Made by a program: the position numbers and the translations under genes
The notes under the pieces: generated by a model
What the model was told of the DNA's origin: nothing
Databases searched by the model: none
Seen by the model: the letters and a program-made list of their open reading frames with translations, nothing else
Shown here: positions 36,931 to 45,335 of the stretch, piece by piece
How positions within the stretch are numbered: the first letter of the stretch is position 1
Layout of the letters: each line of letters opens with the position of its first letter
Assembly: GCF_004570385.1 (NCBI RefSeq)
Contig: NZ_SPQL01000005.1
Coordinates: forward strand, 1 to 64,000
Origin: Blastococcus sp. CT_GayMR19
GTDB lineage: Bacteria; Actinomycetota; Actinomycetes; Mycobacteriales; Geodermatophilaceae
Direction of reading: 5' to 3'
Length of the DNA: 64,000 bases

Positions 36931-37061
36931 GAGTGGGGGCCGGAGGCTCCCCGACGAACGCCGGGATGGGCTCCACGCAGCTGGGGACGGCACGTTGCAG
37001 CGGTGGGGTGCGGAGGACCGCGATGTCACAGCGGTGCGGTCCGGAGGACCGCGATGTCACA
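36931..37061 (-). repeat. Dispersed intergenic hairpin element, copy 2, with duplicated hairpin
   Basis: In reverse orientation this repeats the element at 8612-8722, sharing GTGGGGxCxGAGG, GGGGACGGCAC and the hairpin block. Its hairpin end is duplicated in tandem: 37000-37030 and 37031-37061 match at 29 of 31 bases. The second unit has the perfect stem GCGGTCC-GGA-GGACCGC (37036-37052). It fills the gap between convergent fdhD and the VOC gene, ending three bases before the VOC stop. Confidence 0.7.
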
Positions 37062-37063
37062 GC

Positions 37064-37426
37064 TCAGAAGACCAGGCAGAACGGGTGGCCGGCCGGGTCG
37101 GCGAACACCCGGAATCCCTCGTCCGAGGCGTCGTGGAGCCGGCTGGCCCCGAGCGCCACCACCGCGCGCTCGCCCGCCTCGACGTCGTCGACCCGGATGT
37201 CGACGTGCAGTTGCTGGGGGTGCCCGGGGTCCGGCCAGACGGGCGGCAGGTACGGCGACGCGCGCTGGAAGGCGAGCTCCCGCCAGCCGACGTCGCGGCC
37301 GATGACCACCCAGGCGCCGTCGCCGTCGTCCTCGTTGACCCGCATGCCGAGCACCTCGGCGTAGAACGCGGCGAGCGCGCGCGGGTCCGGGCAGTCGAAG
37401 ACCGTCTTCTCGAGCCGTCCGATCAC
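37064..37426 (-). CDS. VOC-family (glyoxalase-like) protein
   Basis: This 120-residue single vicinal-oxygen-chelate protein has KTVFDCPDPRALAAFYAEVLGM, the WxELAFQ strand, HVDIRVDDVEAGERAVVALGA and FADPAGHPFCLVF. Members include dioxygenases, lyases and antibiotic-binding proteins; nothing here picks one. It sits 4 nt downstream of moaB on the same strand, so it is probably cotranscribed with the moeA-moaC-moaB operon. I see no reason to link it to molybdenum chemistry. Confidence 0.82.
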   Translation of the reverse strand: MIGRLEKTVFDCPDPRALAAFYAEVLGMRVNEDDGDGAWVVIGRDVGWRELAFQRASPYLPPVWPDPGHPQQLHVDIRVDDVEAGERAVVALGASRLHDASDEGFRVFADPAGHPFCLVF

Positions 37427-37430
37427 GGCG

Positions 37431-37925
37431 TCAATGGTCGCCGCCGCGCAGCTGGCTGACCACGTGGGGGAGGAGCGGGCCGAGCACCGCCAGCCCGTCG
37501 CGCACCCCGCCCGTCGAACCGGGCAGATTGACGATCAGCGTGCGCGCGGCCATCCCGGCGAGGCCGCGGGACAGCACCGCCGTCGGGACTCCGTTCTCGG
37601 CGCCGTACCGGCGGACGGCCTCGGCCAGGCCCGGCGCCTCGCGCTCGAGCACCCGCCGGGTGGCCTCCGGTGTGACGTCGGTCGGAGACAGGCCGGTGCC
37701 GCCCGTGGTGAGGACGACGTCGAACCCGAGGTCCACCGCGTTCGCGAGCACCGCCTTCAGTTCGTCGACGTCATCGGGGCGCACGTGCGGGCCTTCGACG
37801 GTGAACCCGAGCTCCCGCAGTCCCGCGGCGAGCGCCTGCCCGCTGCGGTCCTCGTAGACGCCGGCGGCGGCGCGGTTGGACGCGGTGACGACCAGCGCGC
37901 GGGCGTCGTCGGGCAGCTCGCTCAT
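37431..37925 (-). CDS. moaB: MoaB/Mog-family molybdenum cofactor protein
   Basis: This 164-residue protein is the molybdopterin adenylyltransferase type. LTTGGTGLSPTDVTPEAT is the signature, with LVVTASNRAAAGVYEDRSG near the N-terminus and NLPGSTGGVRDGL near the end. It would adenylate molybdopterin for MoeA. The ATG at 37925 overlaps the moaC stop (ATGA). The longer upstream frame lies over moaC and is discarded. Whether it is Mog-like (active) or MoaB-like cannot be settled by eye. Confidence 0.88.
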   Translation of the reverse strand: MSELPDDARALVVTASNRAAAGVYEDRSGQALAAGLRELGFTVEGPHVRPDDVDELKAVLANAVDLGFDVVLTTGGTGLSPTDVTPEATRRVLEREAPGLAEAVRRYGAENGVPTAVLSRGLAGMAARTLIVNLPGSTGGVRDGLAVLGPLLPHVVSQLRGGDH

Positions 37926-38395
37926 CGCGTCCAGTCCCCGCTCTTGCCGCCGGACTTGGTCAGCAGCCGGATGTCGGTGATGGCAGCGCGGGGGTCGACG
38001 GACTTGACCATGTCGATCATCGTCAGCCCGGCGACGGCGACCGAGGTGAGCGCCTCCATCTCCACCCCGGTGCGGTCGGCCGTGCGGGCGGTGGCGGTGA
38101 TCTCGACGGCGTCGTCGGTGACCTCGAGGTCGACGGTGACCCCGTGCAGCGCGATCGGATGGCACAGCGGCACCAGGTCCGGCGTCCGTTTGGCGCCCGC
38201 GATGCCGGCGATGCGGGCGACGGCGACCGCGTCCCCCTTCGGCACCCCGCTGCCCCGGAGCAGCGCGACGACCTCCGGGCTGACCAGCACCCGGCCGGCC
38301 GCCGTCGCGACCCGTGCGGTGACCGGCTTCGCGCTGACGTCCACCATCCGGGCGGCGCCGGTCTCGTCCACGTGCGTGAGGCGGGGCTCTTTCAC
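37922..38395 (-). CDS. moaC: Cyclic pyranopterin monophosphate synthase
   Basis: MoaC, 157 residues, makes cyclic pyranopterin monophosphate from the MoaA product. LTHVDETGAARMVDVSAK, LVPLCHPIALHG, GVEMEALTSVAVAGLTMIDMVKSVD and the KSGGKSGDW end are diagnostic. The start is GTG overlapping the moeA stop (GTGA), and the stop overlaps moaB. No moaA is in the window. Confidence 0.93.
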   Translation of the reverse strand: MKEPRLTHVDETGAARMVDVSAKPVTARVATAAGRVLVSPEVVALLRGSGVPKGDAVAVARIAGIAGAKRTPDLVPLCHPIALHGVTVDLEVTDDAVEITATARTADRTGVEMEALTSVAVAGLTMIDMVKSVDPRAAITDIRLLTKSGGKSGDWTR

Positions 38396-39594
38396 TGGAG
38401 GGCTCCTTCGATCAGCACGACGTCGACGTCGGCGCCGGCAGGGAGGTCGGTGACGACCTCGGGGACGACGACCAGGCAGTTCGCCCGGGAGAGGTGCGCG
38501 ACCAGGTGGGAGCCGGGACCGCCGACCTGGGAGACCAGGCCGCCGTCGTAGCGGCCCCGCAGGAACTGGCGGCGGCCGGCGGGCGAGCGCAGCGGGCCGG
38601 TCAGCCGGGCGGGCACGTGCAGGCGGTCGGGGGAGGCGTACCCCATCGCCCGCCGGAGCGCCGGCCGGACGAACACCTCGAAGGAGACGAAGGCGCTGAC
38701 CGGGTTGCCCGGCAGTGTGACCACGGGGACGCCGTCGACGGTGCCGGCGCCCTGCGGGCCGCCCGGCTGCATCGCGACCTTGGCGAACTCGACCGTGCCG
38801 AGGCCGCGGAAGGCGTCCTTGACCACCTCGTAGGCGCCGGCGCTGACGCCGCCGCTGGTGATCAGCAGGTCCGCCGTCGCCACCTCCGCCCGCACCGTCG
38901 CGAGGAACTGGTCGACGTCGTCGGGGACGAAGTGCAGCCGGCGGGCCTCGCCGCCGGCGTCCTCCACGGCGGCGGCGAGGAGCAGGGAGTTGGACTCGTA
39001 GATCTGCCCCGGCTGCAGTGGCCGCCCCGGCTCGACCAGCTCGCTGCCGGTGGACAGCACCAGCACGCGGGGACGGCGCCGCACCCGCAGGGTCGTGATG
39101 CCGACGGCGGCGGCCAGCCCGACCTGCGCGGCGCCCAGCGCGGCCCCCGCCGACAGGGCGACCGCGCCGGCCGGGATGTCCTCGCCCGCGGCCCGCACGT
39201 GGCTGCCGAGCGGGGGCGTGTCCCGGATCTCCACGACGTCGGTCGCCCCGTCGGTGAGCTCGACGGGGACGACGACGTCCGCGCCCGGGGGCAGCGGGGC
39301 GCCGGTCATGATGCGGTGCACGGTGCCGGGCGCCAGGGGGACGACGTCGGAGCGCCCGGCGGGGATGTCCTCGGCGACGGGCAGCCGGACCGGCGACCGC
39401 GCGGAGTCCGAGACCTCGGCCCACCGGGCGGCGTAGCCGTCCATGGCCGAGTTGTCGAAGCCGGGCAGCGCGACCTCGGCGGCGACGTCGCGGGCCAGCA
39501 CCCGGCCGTGCGCGGCCGCCAGCGGGACGGACTCCTCGCCGAGGGGCCGGAGCAGCGCGGTGACCACTGCCTGGTGTTCCTCGACGGTGCGCAC
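38392..39594 (-). CDS. moeA: Molybdopterin molybdenumtransferase
   Basis: MoeA, 400 residues, inserts molybdenum into adenylylated molybdopterin. Visible are LPGFDNSAMDGYAAR, RIMTGAPLPPGAD, VLSTGSELVEPG, TSGGVSAGAYEVVKD and LPGNPVSAFVSFEVFVRPALRRAMG. The GTG at 39594 gives VRTVEEHQ, a normal start; the long frame to 40875 runs into antisense of rplM and is discarded. It is the first gene of the moeA-moaC-moaB operon, divergent from the carbonic anhydrase gene. Confidence 0.93.
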   Translation of the reverse strand: MRTVEEHQAVVTALLRPLGEESVPLAAAHGRVLARDVAAEVALPGFDNSAMDGYAARWAEVSDSARSPVRLPVAEDIPAGRSDVVPLAPGTVHRIMTGAPLPPGADVVVPVELTDGATDVVEIRDTPPLGSHVRAAGEDIPAGAVALSAGAALGAAQVGLAAAVGITTLRVRRRPRVLVLSTGSELVEPGRPLQPGQIYESNSLLLAAAVEDAGGEARRLHFVPDDVDQFLATVRAEVATADLLITSGGVSAGAYEVVKDAFRGLGTVEFAKVAMQPGGPQGAGTVDGVPVVTLPGNPVSAFVSFEVFVRPALRRAMGYASPDRLHVPARLTGPLRSPAGRRQFLRGRYDGGLVSQVGGPGSHLVAHLSRANCLVVVPEVVTDLPAGADVDVVLIEGALQ

Positions 39595-39681
39595 GCGCCC
39601 ATCCTTGCCGATCGCTCCGACACGAGCCGGAAACGGCCTCCGGATAGGGTCCCGGCTCGAACGGGCGAGGCGGAGGTGGGC

Positions 39682-40167
39682 ATGGCTGAGATCGACCGGA
39701 TGCTCGAGGCGAACGAGCAGTGGGCGGAGCGGTTCCCCGGCAGCAAGCCGGTGCGGCCGGCGCGTGCGGTGGCGATCGTCGCCTGCATGGACTCCCGGAT
39801 GCCGCTGTTCGGGATGCTCGGCCTCGCGGTGGGCGACGCCCACGTGATCCGCAACGCCGGTGGTGTCATCACCGAGGACACCATCCGGTCGCTGACCATC
39901 TCCCAGCACGTGCTGGGCACCCGCGAGATCCTGCTCGTGCACCACACCGAGTGCGGGCTCGAGGCGACCGACGACGTGAGTTTCGCCGACATGGTCGAGC
40001 AGGCGACCGGGCGGCGTCCGCCCTGGGCGGCCCGGGCGTTCACCGACGTCGACGCCGACGTCCGCGAGTCGATCCGGCTCATCCGGGACAGCCCGTACCT
40101 GCTGTCGCGGGAGGTCCGCGGCACCGTGTACGACGTGGGGACGGGGCACCTGCGCGAGGTCCGCTGA
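39682..40167 (+). CDS. Beta-class carbonic anhydrase
   Basis: This 161-residue beta-CA interconverts CO2 and bicarbonate. Zinc and catalytic residues are C35, D37, R39 (CMDSR) and H88-x2-C91 (HTECG), followed by the RNAGG loop at 57-61. It is a compact form. ATG at 39682 with GGAGGTGGG upstream; the frame to 38494 is antisense to moeA. It is divergent from moeA across an 87-bp gap. Confidence 0.9.
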   Translation: MAEIDRMLEANEQWAERFPGSKPVRPARAVAIVACMDSRMPLFGMLGLAVGDAHVIRNAGGVITEDTIRSLTISQHVLGTREILLVHHTECGLEATDDVSFADMVEQATGRRPPWAARAFTDVDADVRESIRLIRDSPYLLSREVRGTVYDVGTGHLREVR

Positions 40168-40479
40168 CAGCCCCGGGAGCATCGCAGCGAGGCCGGTGCC
40201 GACAGGGAGTGAGCATCGCAGCGAGCGCCAGCGAGCGAGGAGCGGAGCGACCGCGGAGGCGCCGTGGGGCGTGGAGCGAGGAGCGGACCGGGGGCGCGGA
40301 AGCGGACCGGGAAAGGGTCCGCTGACCGTCCCCTCGGCCGCGGGAAAGTGGCCGGTCGGCGGCTGGTATCGTGGCCGACTGGCGCGTGAGCCGGCTGGTG
40401 CCGCGCGCGCTGCACCGTCTCCCGTGCTCGGTGAGGCGATCCCACCAGCCTTCCCGACGACGAAGAGGACACGAGCGCC
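40168..40479. other. Intergenic region before rplM with GAGCATCGCAGCGAG repeats
   Basis: GAGCATCGCAGCGAG occurs at 40177-40191 and 40211-40225, and GCGAGGAGCGGA twice further on (near 40236 and 40276). The rest is purine-rich, then a GC-rich stretch with a possible -10 (TATCGT near 40367) but no good -35. No gene was seen in these 312 bases. Confidence 0.5.
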
Positions 40480-40923
40480 GTGCGCACGTACACCCCCAAG
40501 CCCGGCGAGGTATCCCGGGCCTGGCATGTCATCGACGCCACCGATGTGGTGCTCGGTCGACTGGCCAGCCAGACCGCGCAGCTGCTGCGCGGCAAGCACA
40601 AGCCCCAGTACGCCCCGCACATGGACGTCGGCGACTTCGTCGTCATCGTCAACGCCGGGAAGGTCGCCCTCACGGGCTCCAAGCGGGACGACAAGGTCGC
40701 CTACCGGCACTCCGGTCACCCGGGTGGTCTGAAGACGATCAACGTCGGCGACCAGCTGCGCACGCACCCCGACCGCGTCGTCGAGCGCGCGATCAAGGGG
40801 ATGCTGCCGCACAACACCCTCGGCCGGCAGATGCTCTCCAAGCTCAAGGTCTACGCAGGCCCGGAGCACCCCCACGCTGCGCAGCAGCCCCAGACCTACG
40901 AGATCAAGCAGGTGGCCCAGTGA
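40480..40923 (+). CDS. rplM: 50S ribosomal protein L13
   Basis: L13, 147 residues, is an early 50S assembly protein. [43 protein letters not shown] and [31 protein letters not shown] are diagnostic. The start is GTG at 40480 with GAAGAGGA upstream. It and rpsI form the usual pair; a 26-codon minicistron bridges them. Confidence 0.97.
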   Translation: MRTYTPKPGEVSRAWHVIDATDVVLGRLASQTAQLLRGKHKPQYAPHMDVGDFVVIVNAGKVALTGSKRDDKVAYRHSGHPGGLKTINVGDQLRTHPDRVVERAIKGMLPHNTLGRQMLSKLKVYAGPEHPHAAQQPQTYEIKQVAQ

Positions 40924-41000
40924 GCGAGCTTGCGAGCGAGCCGATCAACACAGCACCGTCGGTCACGACGCCGACGAGCGCCAGCGAGGAGAGCAAGTGA
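40920..41000 (+). CDS. 26-codon minicistron between rplM and rpsI
   Basis: A GTG at 40920 overlaps the rplM stop (GTGA), and the frame ends with TGA at 40998-41000, overlapping the rpsI GTG (GTGA). The product would be a 26-residue Ser/Glu/Thr-rich peptide starting MSELASEP and ending SASEESK. Some actinobacterial S9 proteins carry a Ser/Thr/Glu-rich N-terminal extension, so this may be a frameshifted remnant now used for reinitiation. Part of it is the repeat-like GAGCGAGCTTGCGAGCGAG. Confidence 0.4.
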   Translation: MSELASEPINTAPSVTTPTSASEESK

Positions 41001-41416
41001 CCAGCCCAGCGACCGTGACCGACGCCGACGGGCGTCCGATCCAGACCGTCGGGCGACGCAAGGAAGCCATCGTCCGCGTGCGCCTGCTCCCCGGCACCGG
41101 CCAGTTCAAGCTCAACGGCCGCACCCTCGAGGAGTACTTCCCCAACAAGGTCCACCAGCAGCTCATCCGTGAGCCGTTCGTGACCCTGGAGAAGGGCGAG
41201 CAGTACGACGTCGTCGGTCTGCTCAACGGTGGCGGCGTCACCGGCCAGGCCGGTGCCCTGCGCCTCGCCATCGCGCGGGCCCTCATCGAGATCGACGTCG
41301 ACGACCGGCCGGCGCTGAAGAAGGCCGGCTTCCTCACCCGTGACCCGCGGGTCAAGGAGCGCAAGAAGTACGGGCTCAAGAAGGCCCGCAAGGCGCCTCA
41401 GTACTCCAAGCGCTGA
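40997..41416 (+). CDS. rpsI: 30S ribosomal protein S9
   Basis: S9, 139 residues, has a C-terminal tail that reaches the P site. [38 protein letters not shown] and [17 protein letters not shown] are diagnostic. The start is GTG at 40997. Only about 13 residues precede the conserved core, shorter than in many actinobacteria. glmM follows after 8 nt. Confidence 0.96.
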   Translation: MTSPATVTDADGRPIQTVGRRKEAIVRVRLLPGTGQFKLNGRTLEEYFPNKVHQQLIREPFVTLEKGEQYDVVGLLNGGGVTGQAGALRLAIARALIEIDVDDRPALKKAGFLTRDPRVKERKKYGLKKARKAPQYSKR

Positions 41417-41424
41417 CCCCTCCG

Positions 41425-42768
41425 TTGGGTCGCCTGTTCGGAACGGACGGCGTCCGCGGCCTGGCCAACTCCGACCTGACGCCGGAGCTGGCTCTCTCGG
41501 TCGCGCGCGCCGCCGCCGGAGTGCTCGCCGGCCGCGACGGGACCTCGCGTCCCGTCGCGGTCGTCGGCCGCGACCCCCGGGCCAGTGGCGAGATGCTCGA
41601 GGCCGCCGTGGTGGCCGGGCTGACCAGCGCCGGCGCCGAGGTGCTGCGCGCCGGCGTCGTCCCCACGCCCGCTCTCGCCTATCTCACCGGCCGGAACGAC
41701 GCGGATCTCGGCGTCATGATCTCGGCCAGCCACAACCCGATGCCCGACAACGGCCTCAAGCTGTTCAGTCGCGGGGGCCACAAGCTCCCCGACGCGGTCG
41801 AGGCGGCGATCGAGCGCACCGTCGTCGCCGGCCGCTCCGGCGAGCACCGGCCCACCGGTGCCGGGATCGGCCGGGTCCGCGACCTGCCCGAGGCGGGGGA
41901 GGACTACGCCCGCCACGTCCTGTCCACCGTCGACCAGCCGCTCACCGGCCTCCGGGTCGTCGTCGACTGCGCCCACGGGGCCGCTGCGGCCACGGGACCC
42001 GACGTCTACCGGCGGGCCGGTGCCACCGTGCACGCCATCGGGGACGCACCCGACGGCTGGAACATCAACGACGGCGTGGGGTCCACCCACCTCGGCCCGC
42101 TGGCCGACACGGTCCGGGAGCAGGGCGCCGACATCGGCATCGCCCACGACGGCGACGCCGACCGGTGCCTGGCCGTCACCGCTGACGGGGACGTCGTCGA
42201 CGGCGACATGATCCTGGCGATCTGCGCCCTGTCGATGCACGAGCGCGGCGCCCTCAAGGACTCGACCGTCGTGGCCACGGTGATGAGCAACCTCGGTTTC
42301 CACCACACGATGCGGGACGCCGGCATCGCGGTGCAGACGACGGCCGTCGGCGACCGCTACGTGCTCGAGGCCCTGCGCGCCCGGGGCCTGAGCCTGGGTG
42401 GCGAGCAGAGCGGCCACCTGGTGTTCCTCGACCACGCCACCACCGGCGACGGCCTGCTGACCGGCCTGGCCCTGCTCTCCCGGATGGCCGCGACCGGCGC
42501 CTCCCTGGCCGAGCTCGCCTCGGTGGTGCAGCGGCTGCCGCAGATCCTGATCAACGTGCCCGTGACCGACCGGCTCGCCGTCGCCGAGAGCGACGAGGTG
42601 GCGGAGGCGGTCAACGCGGTCGAGGAGGAGCTCGGGGACTCCGGCCGGGTGCTCCTGCGCCCGTCCGGCACGGAGCAGCTCGTGCGCGTGATGGTCGAGG
42701 CCCCGACCCAGGAGCAGGCCGACGAGGTCGCCACCCGGCTCGCGGAGGTCGTCGCGCGGGTCGGTTAG
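41425..42768 (+). CDS. glmM: Phosphoglucosamine mutase
   Basis: GlmM, 447 residues, converts glucosamine-6-phosphate to glucosamine-1-phosphate for UDP-GlcNAc. The phosphoserine is S102 in SASHNP; the metal loop is HDGDADRC; the sugar loop is GGEQSGHL; the C-terminal phosphate site is [15 protein letters not shown]. The start is TTG at 41425, 8 nt after rpsI and without a clear ribosome site, so coupling to rpsI is likely. A 37-bp tandem duplication spans its stop codon. Confidence 0.96.
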   Translation: MGRLFGTDGVRGLANSDLTPELALSVARAAAGVLAGRDGTSRPVAVVGRDPRASGEMLEAAVVAGLTSAGAEVLRAGVVPTPALAYLTGRNDADLGVMISASHNPMPDNGLKLFSRGGHKLPDAVEAAIERTVVAGRSGEHRPTGAGIGRVRDLPEAGEDYARHVLSTVDQPLTGLRVVVDCAHGAAAATGPDVYRRAGATVHAIGDAPDGWNINDGVGSTHLGPLADTVREQGADIGIAHDGDADRCLAVTADGDVVDGDMILAICALSMHERGALKDSTVVATVMSNLGFHHTMRDAGIAVQTTAVGDRYVLEALRARGLSLGGEQSGHLVFLDHATTGDGLLTGLALLSRMAATGASLAELASVVQRLPQILINVPVTDRLAVAESDEVAEAVNAVEEELGDSGRVLLRPSGTEQLVRVMVEAPTQEQADEVATRLAEVVARVG

Positions 42769-42833
42769 CGGGACGCGACGGGCCCTGTCGCGACACGGGT
42801 CGGTCAGCGGGACGCGACGGGCCCTGTCGCGAC
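42758..42833 (+). repeat. 37-bp tandem duplication across the glmM stop codon
   Basis: 42758-42794 and 42797-42833 differ at one base (GGTTAGC versus GGTCAGC). The first copy contains the last codons and TAG of glmM; the second has TCAG. Each copy has a CGCGAC...GTCGCG stem, so the duplication doubles a terminator-like hairpin. Confidence 0.85.
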
Positions 42834-42930
42834 GAGGTGGGGCCGGAGGCCTCGCCGAGGAGTGACGCAGCGGCTCCGTGTGACAGGAGTGGGCTCCTGG
42901 TGGCGGTGTCGTGCGGAGCACGACGGTGTC
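42824..42930 (-). repeat. Dispersed intergenic hairpin element, copy 3
   Basis: In reverse orientation it matches the element at 8612-8722, including GTGACGCAGCGGCTCCG. Its hairpin is GTCGTGC-GGA-GCACGAC (42908-42924): five stem positions differ from copy 1 in paired fashion while the 3-nt loop is kept. It lies between codirectional glmM and glmS and abuts the 37-bp duplication. Confidence 0.72.
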
Positions 42931-42957
42931 CTAGACGGATCGGTCCGCCACTCCCGG

Positions 42958-42963
42958 TACTCT
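42958..42963 (+). promoter_or_regulatory. -10 box placing glmS transcription start at its ATG
   Basis: TACTCT (TANNNT) ends 7 nt before the glmS ATG at 42971. There is no Shine-Dalgarno sequence in between, so the mRNA is predicted to be leaderless. No convincing -35 was seen. Confidence 0.55.
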
Positions 42964-42970
42964 CGGCCCA

Positions 42971-44833
42971 ATGTGCGGCATCGTGGGATATGTCGGTCCG
43001 CAGGACGCCCGGGACGTGGTTCTCGAAGGCCTCCGCCGGCTCGAGTACCGGGGCTACGACTCCGCTGGGATCGCCGTCGTCGCCGACGGTGCGCTGAGCT
43101 CGGCCAAGAAGGCCGGCAAGCTGGCGAACCTGGAGAAGGTGCTGGCCGAGCGCCCGCTGCCCGCGGCCACCATCGGCATCGGGCACACCCGGTGGGCGAC
43201 GCACGGTGGCCCGACCGACCGCAACGCGCACCCGCACCTCTCGGCCGACGGCTCGGTCGCGGTGATCCACAACGGGATCATCGAGAACTTCGCCGTCCTG
43301 CGGGCCGAGTGCGAGAAGGACGGCATCGAGTTCACCTCGGAGACCGACACCGAGGTCGCGGCCCACCTGCTGGCACGGGCCTACGACGCCGCGCCCGAGG
43401 GCGAGGGCCGCCTGGCCGACGCGATGCGCACCGTCTGCCGCCGCCTGGAAGGGGCCTTCACCCTCGTCGCCACCGCGGCCGCGGAGCCGGACACCCTCGT
43501 GGCGGCCCGGCGCAGCAGCCCGCTCGTGGTCGGCATCGGGGACGGCGAGTACTTCCTCGGTTCCGACGTCGCCGCCTTCATCGCGCACACGCGCGAGGCC
43601 CGCGAGCTCGGTCAGGACCAGGTCGTCGAGATCGACCGGCACCGCGGCCTGACCGTCACGGACTTCGCCGGCGCCGAGGTCGAGCCCACCGCCTACACCG
43701 TCGACTGGGACGCCGCCGCCGCCGAGAAGGGCGGTTACGACTGGTTCATGCTCAAGGAGATCGCCGAGCAGCCGCAGGCGATCGCCGACACCCTGCTGGG
43801 CCGGCTCGGCGTCCGCGGTGAGCTCGTGCTCGACGAGGTGCGGCTCTCCGACCAGGAGCTCCGGGACATCGACAAGATCTTCGTCGTCGCCTGCGGCACG
43901 GCCTACCACGCCGGCCTGATCGCGAAGTACGCGATCGAGCACTGGACCCGCATCCCCGTCGAGGTCGAGGTGGCCAGCGAGTTCCGCTACCGCGACCCGG
44001 TGCTCGACCGGTCGACGCTGGTCGTGGTCATCAGCCAGTCGGGCGAGACCATGGACACGCTGATGGCGCTGCGGCACGCGAAGGACCAGAACGCGCGCGT
44101 CCTGGCGATCTGCAACGCGAACGGCTCGACCATCCCGCGCGAGTCCGACGCCGTGCTCTACACGCACGCCGGCCCGGAGGTCGCCGTCGCCTCGACGAAG
44201 GGCTTCCTCACCCAGCTGGTCGCCTGCTACCTCGTCGGGCTCTTCCTGGCCCAGATCCGCGGGGTGAAGTACGAGGACGAGGTGTCCGCGATCGTCGCGG
44301 ACCTGCGGCGGCTGCCGGAGGCGGTCGCCCAGGTGCTCGCCGGCATGGAGCCGGTGCGCGAGCTGGCCCGCTCGCTGGCCGACGCGAACACGATCCTCTT
44401 CCTGGGCCGCCACGTCGGCTTCCCCGTGGCGCTGGAGGGGGCCCTCAAGCTCAAGGAGCTGGCCTACATCCACGCCGAGGGCTTCGCCGCGGGTGAGCTC
44501 AAGCACGGCCCCATCGCCGTCATCGACCAGGGCACGCCGGTCATCGTCATCGTGCCCTCGCCGCGCAGCCGGGAGTCGGTGCACGGCAAGGTTGTGTCCA
44601 ACATCCAGGAGGTCCGCGCCCGCGGTGCCCGGACGATCGTCATCGCCGAAGAAGGCGACGAGGACGTCGTGCCGTACGCCGACCACCTGATCCGCATCCC
44701 GCGGACGCCGACACTGCTCGCGCCGGTGGTCACGACGATCCCGCTCCAGGTGCTGGCGTGCGAGATCGCCGACACCCGGGGTCTCGACGTCGACCAGCCG
44801 CGCAACCTGGCCAAGTCGGTCACCGTCGAGTAG
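42971..44833 (+). CDS. glmS: Glutamine-fructose-6-phosphate aminotransferase
   Basis: GlmS, 620 residues, makes glucosamine-6-phosphate. Cys2 (MCGIVGYVG) is the glutaminase nucleophile; [18 protein letters not shown] follows in the glutaminase domain. Two SIS domains hold [17 protein letters not shown] and [38 protein letters not shown]; the end is [14 protein letters not shown] at 42971 has no ribosome site and appears leaderless. No glmS ribozyme is visible, as expected outside Firmicutes. A 17-bp duplication spans the stop. Confidence 0.97.
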   Translation: MCGIVGYVGPQDARDVVLEGLRRLEYRGYDSAGIAVVADGALSSAKKAGKLANLEKVLAERPLPAATIGIGHTRWATHGGPTDRNAHPHLSADGSVAVIHNGIIENFAVLRAECEKDGIEFTSETDTEVAAHLLARAYDAAPEGEGRLADAMRTVCRRLEGAFTLVATAAAEPDTLVAARRSSPLVVGIGDGEYFLGSDVAAFIAHTREARELGQDQVVEIDRHRGLTVTDFAGAEVEPTAYTVDWDAAAAEKGGYDWFMLKEIAEQPQAIADTLLGRLGVRGELVLDEVRLSDQELRDIDKIFVVACGTAYHAGLIAKYAIEHWTRIPVEVEVASEFRYRDPVLDRSTLVVVISQSGETMDTLMALRHAKDQNARVLAICNANGSTIPRESDAVLYTHAGPEVAVASTKGFLTQLVACYLVGLFLAQIRGVKYEDEVSAIVADLRRLPEAVAQVLAGMEPVRELARSLADANTILFLGRHVGFPVALEGALKLKELAYIHAEGFAAGELKHGPIAVIDQGTPVIVIVPSPRSRESVHGKVVSNIQEVRARGARTIVIAEEGDEDVVPYADHLIRIPRTPTLLAPVVTTIPLQVLACEIADTRGLDVDQPRNLAKSVTVE

Positions 44834-44857
44834 TTCCGGCCGTCGAGTAGTTCCGGC
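44823..44857 (+). repeat. 17-bp tandem duplication across the glmS stop codon
   Basis: CCGTCGAGTAGTTCCGGC occurs at 44823-44840 and again at 44840-44857. The first copy holds the Val-Glu codons and TAG of glmS; the second repeats them outside the gene. Confidence 0.85.
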
Positions 44858-44879
44858 TCCGGCACGGCAGACTGACCCG

Positions 44880-45335
44880 GTGATCATCGGGGTCGGGATC
44901 GACGTCGTGCCGGTGGAGCGCTTCGCCGAGTCGCTGACGCGCACACCAGGGCTGCGGGACCGGCTGTTCACCGCCGCCGAGCAGCACACACCCTCGGGGA
45001 GCAGGCGCACCGGCGAGTCGCTCGCCGCCCGCTTCGCGGCCAAGGAGGCGCTGGCCAAGGCCCTCGGCGCCCCGGGCGACCTCCACTGGCACGACGCCGA
45101 GGTGACGGTCGGCGAACACGGCCGCCCGCACCTGGAGGTCCGCGGGACGGTGGCCGGCCGGGCCGCGCAGCTCGGCGTCACCGGCTGGCACATCTCGCTC
45201 AGCCACGACGGCGGCATCGCCTCGGCGGTGGTCGTCGCGGAGGGCCTTGCTCTCGGGGCGGGACCGGCTCTGGGGTCGGGGCCGGCGCTCGGATCGGGGA
45301 GCGGCGTCGGGGCGGCGCGCGCGGACGACGCATGA
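44880..45335 (+). CDS. acpS: Holo-[acyl-carrier-protein] synthase
   Basis: AcpS, 151 residues, transfers 4'-phosphopantetheine to [19 protein letters not shown] holds the Mg-binding Asp, [11 protein letters not shown] the Glu, and [17 protein letters not shown] is the third motif. The last ~25 residues are a Gly/Ala/Ser-rich tail from GC-rich near-repeats. The start is GTG at 44880 without a clear ribosome site; a CAGACT 7 nt before it could be a -10. The stop overlaps nnr (ATGA). Confidence 0.93.
   Translation: MIIGVGIDVVPVERFAESLTRTPGLRDRLFTAAEQHTPSGSRRTGESLAARFAAKEALAKALGAPGDLHWHDAEVTVGEHGRPHLEVRGTVAGRAAQLGVTGWHISLSHDGGIASAVVVAEGLALGAGPALGSGPALGSGSGVGAARADDA

Noticed and set aside
39595-40875. 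Upstream extension of moeA antisense to the carbonic anhydrase and rplM
   Set aside because: MoeA similarity starts at 39594; the extension is antisense to a carbonic anhydrase with its zinc ligands intact and to L13.
42764-42970. glmS ribozyme or riboswitch
   Set aside because: The glmM-glmS spacer is filled by a duplication and the dispersed element, and glmS appears leaderless; none of the glmS ribozyme core was recognised.
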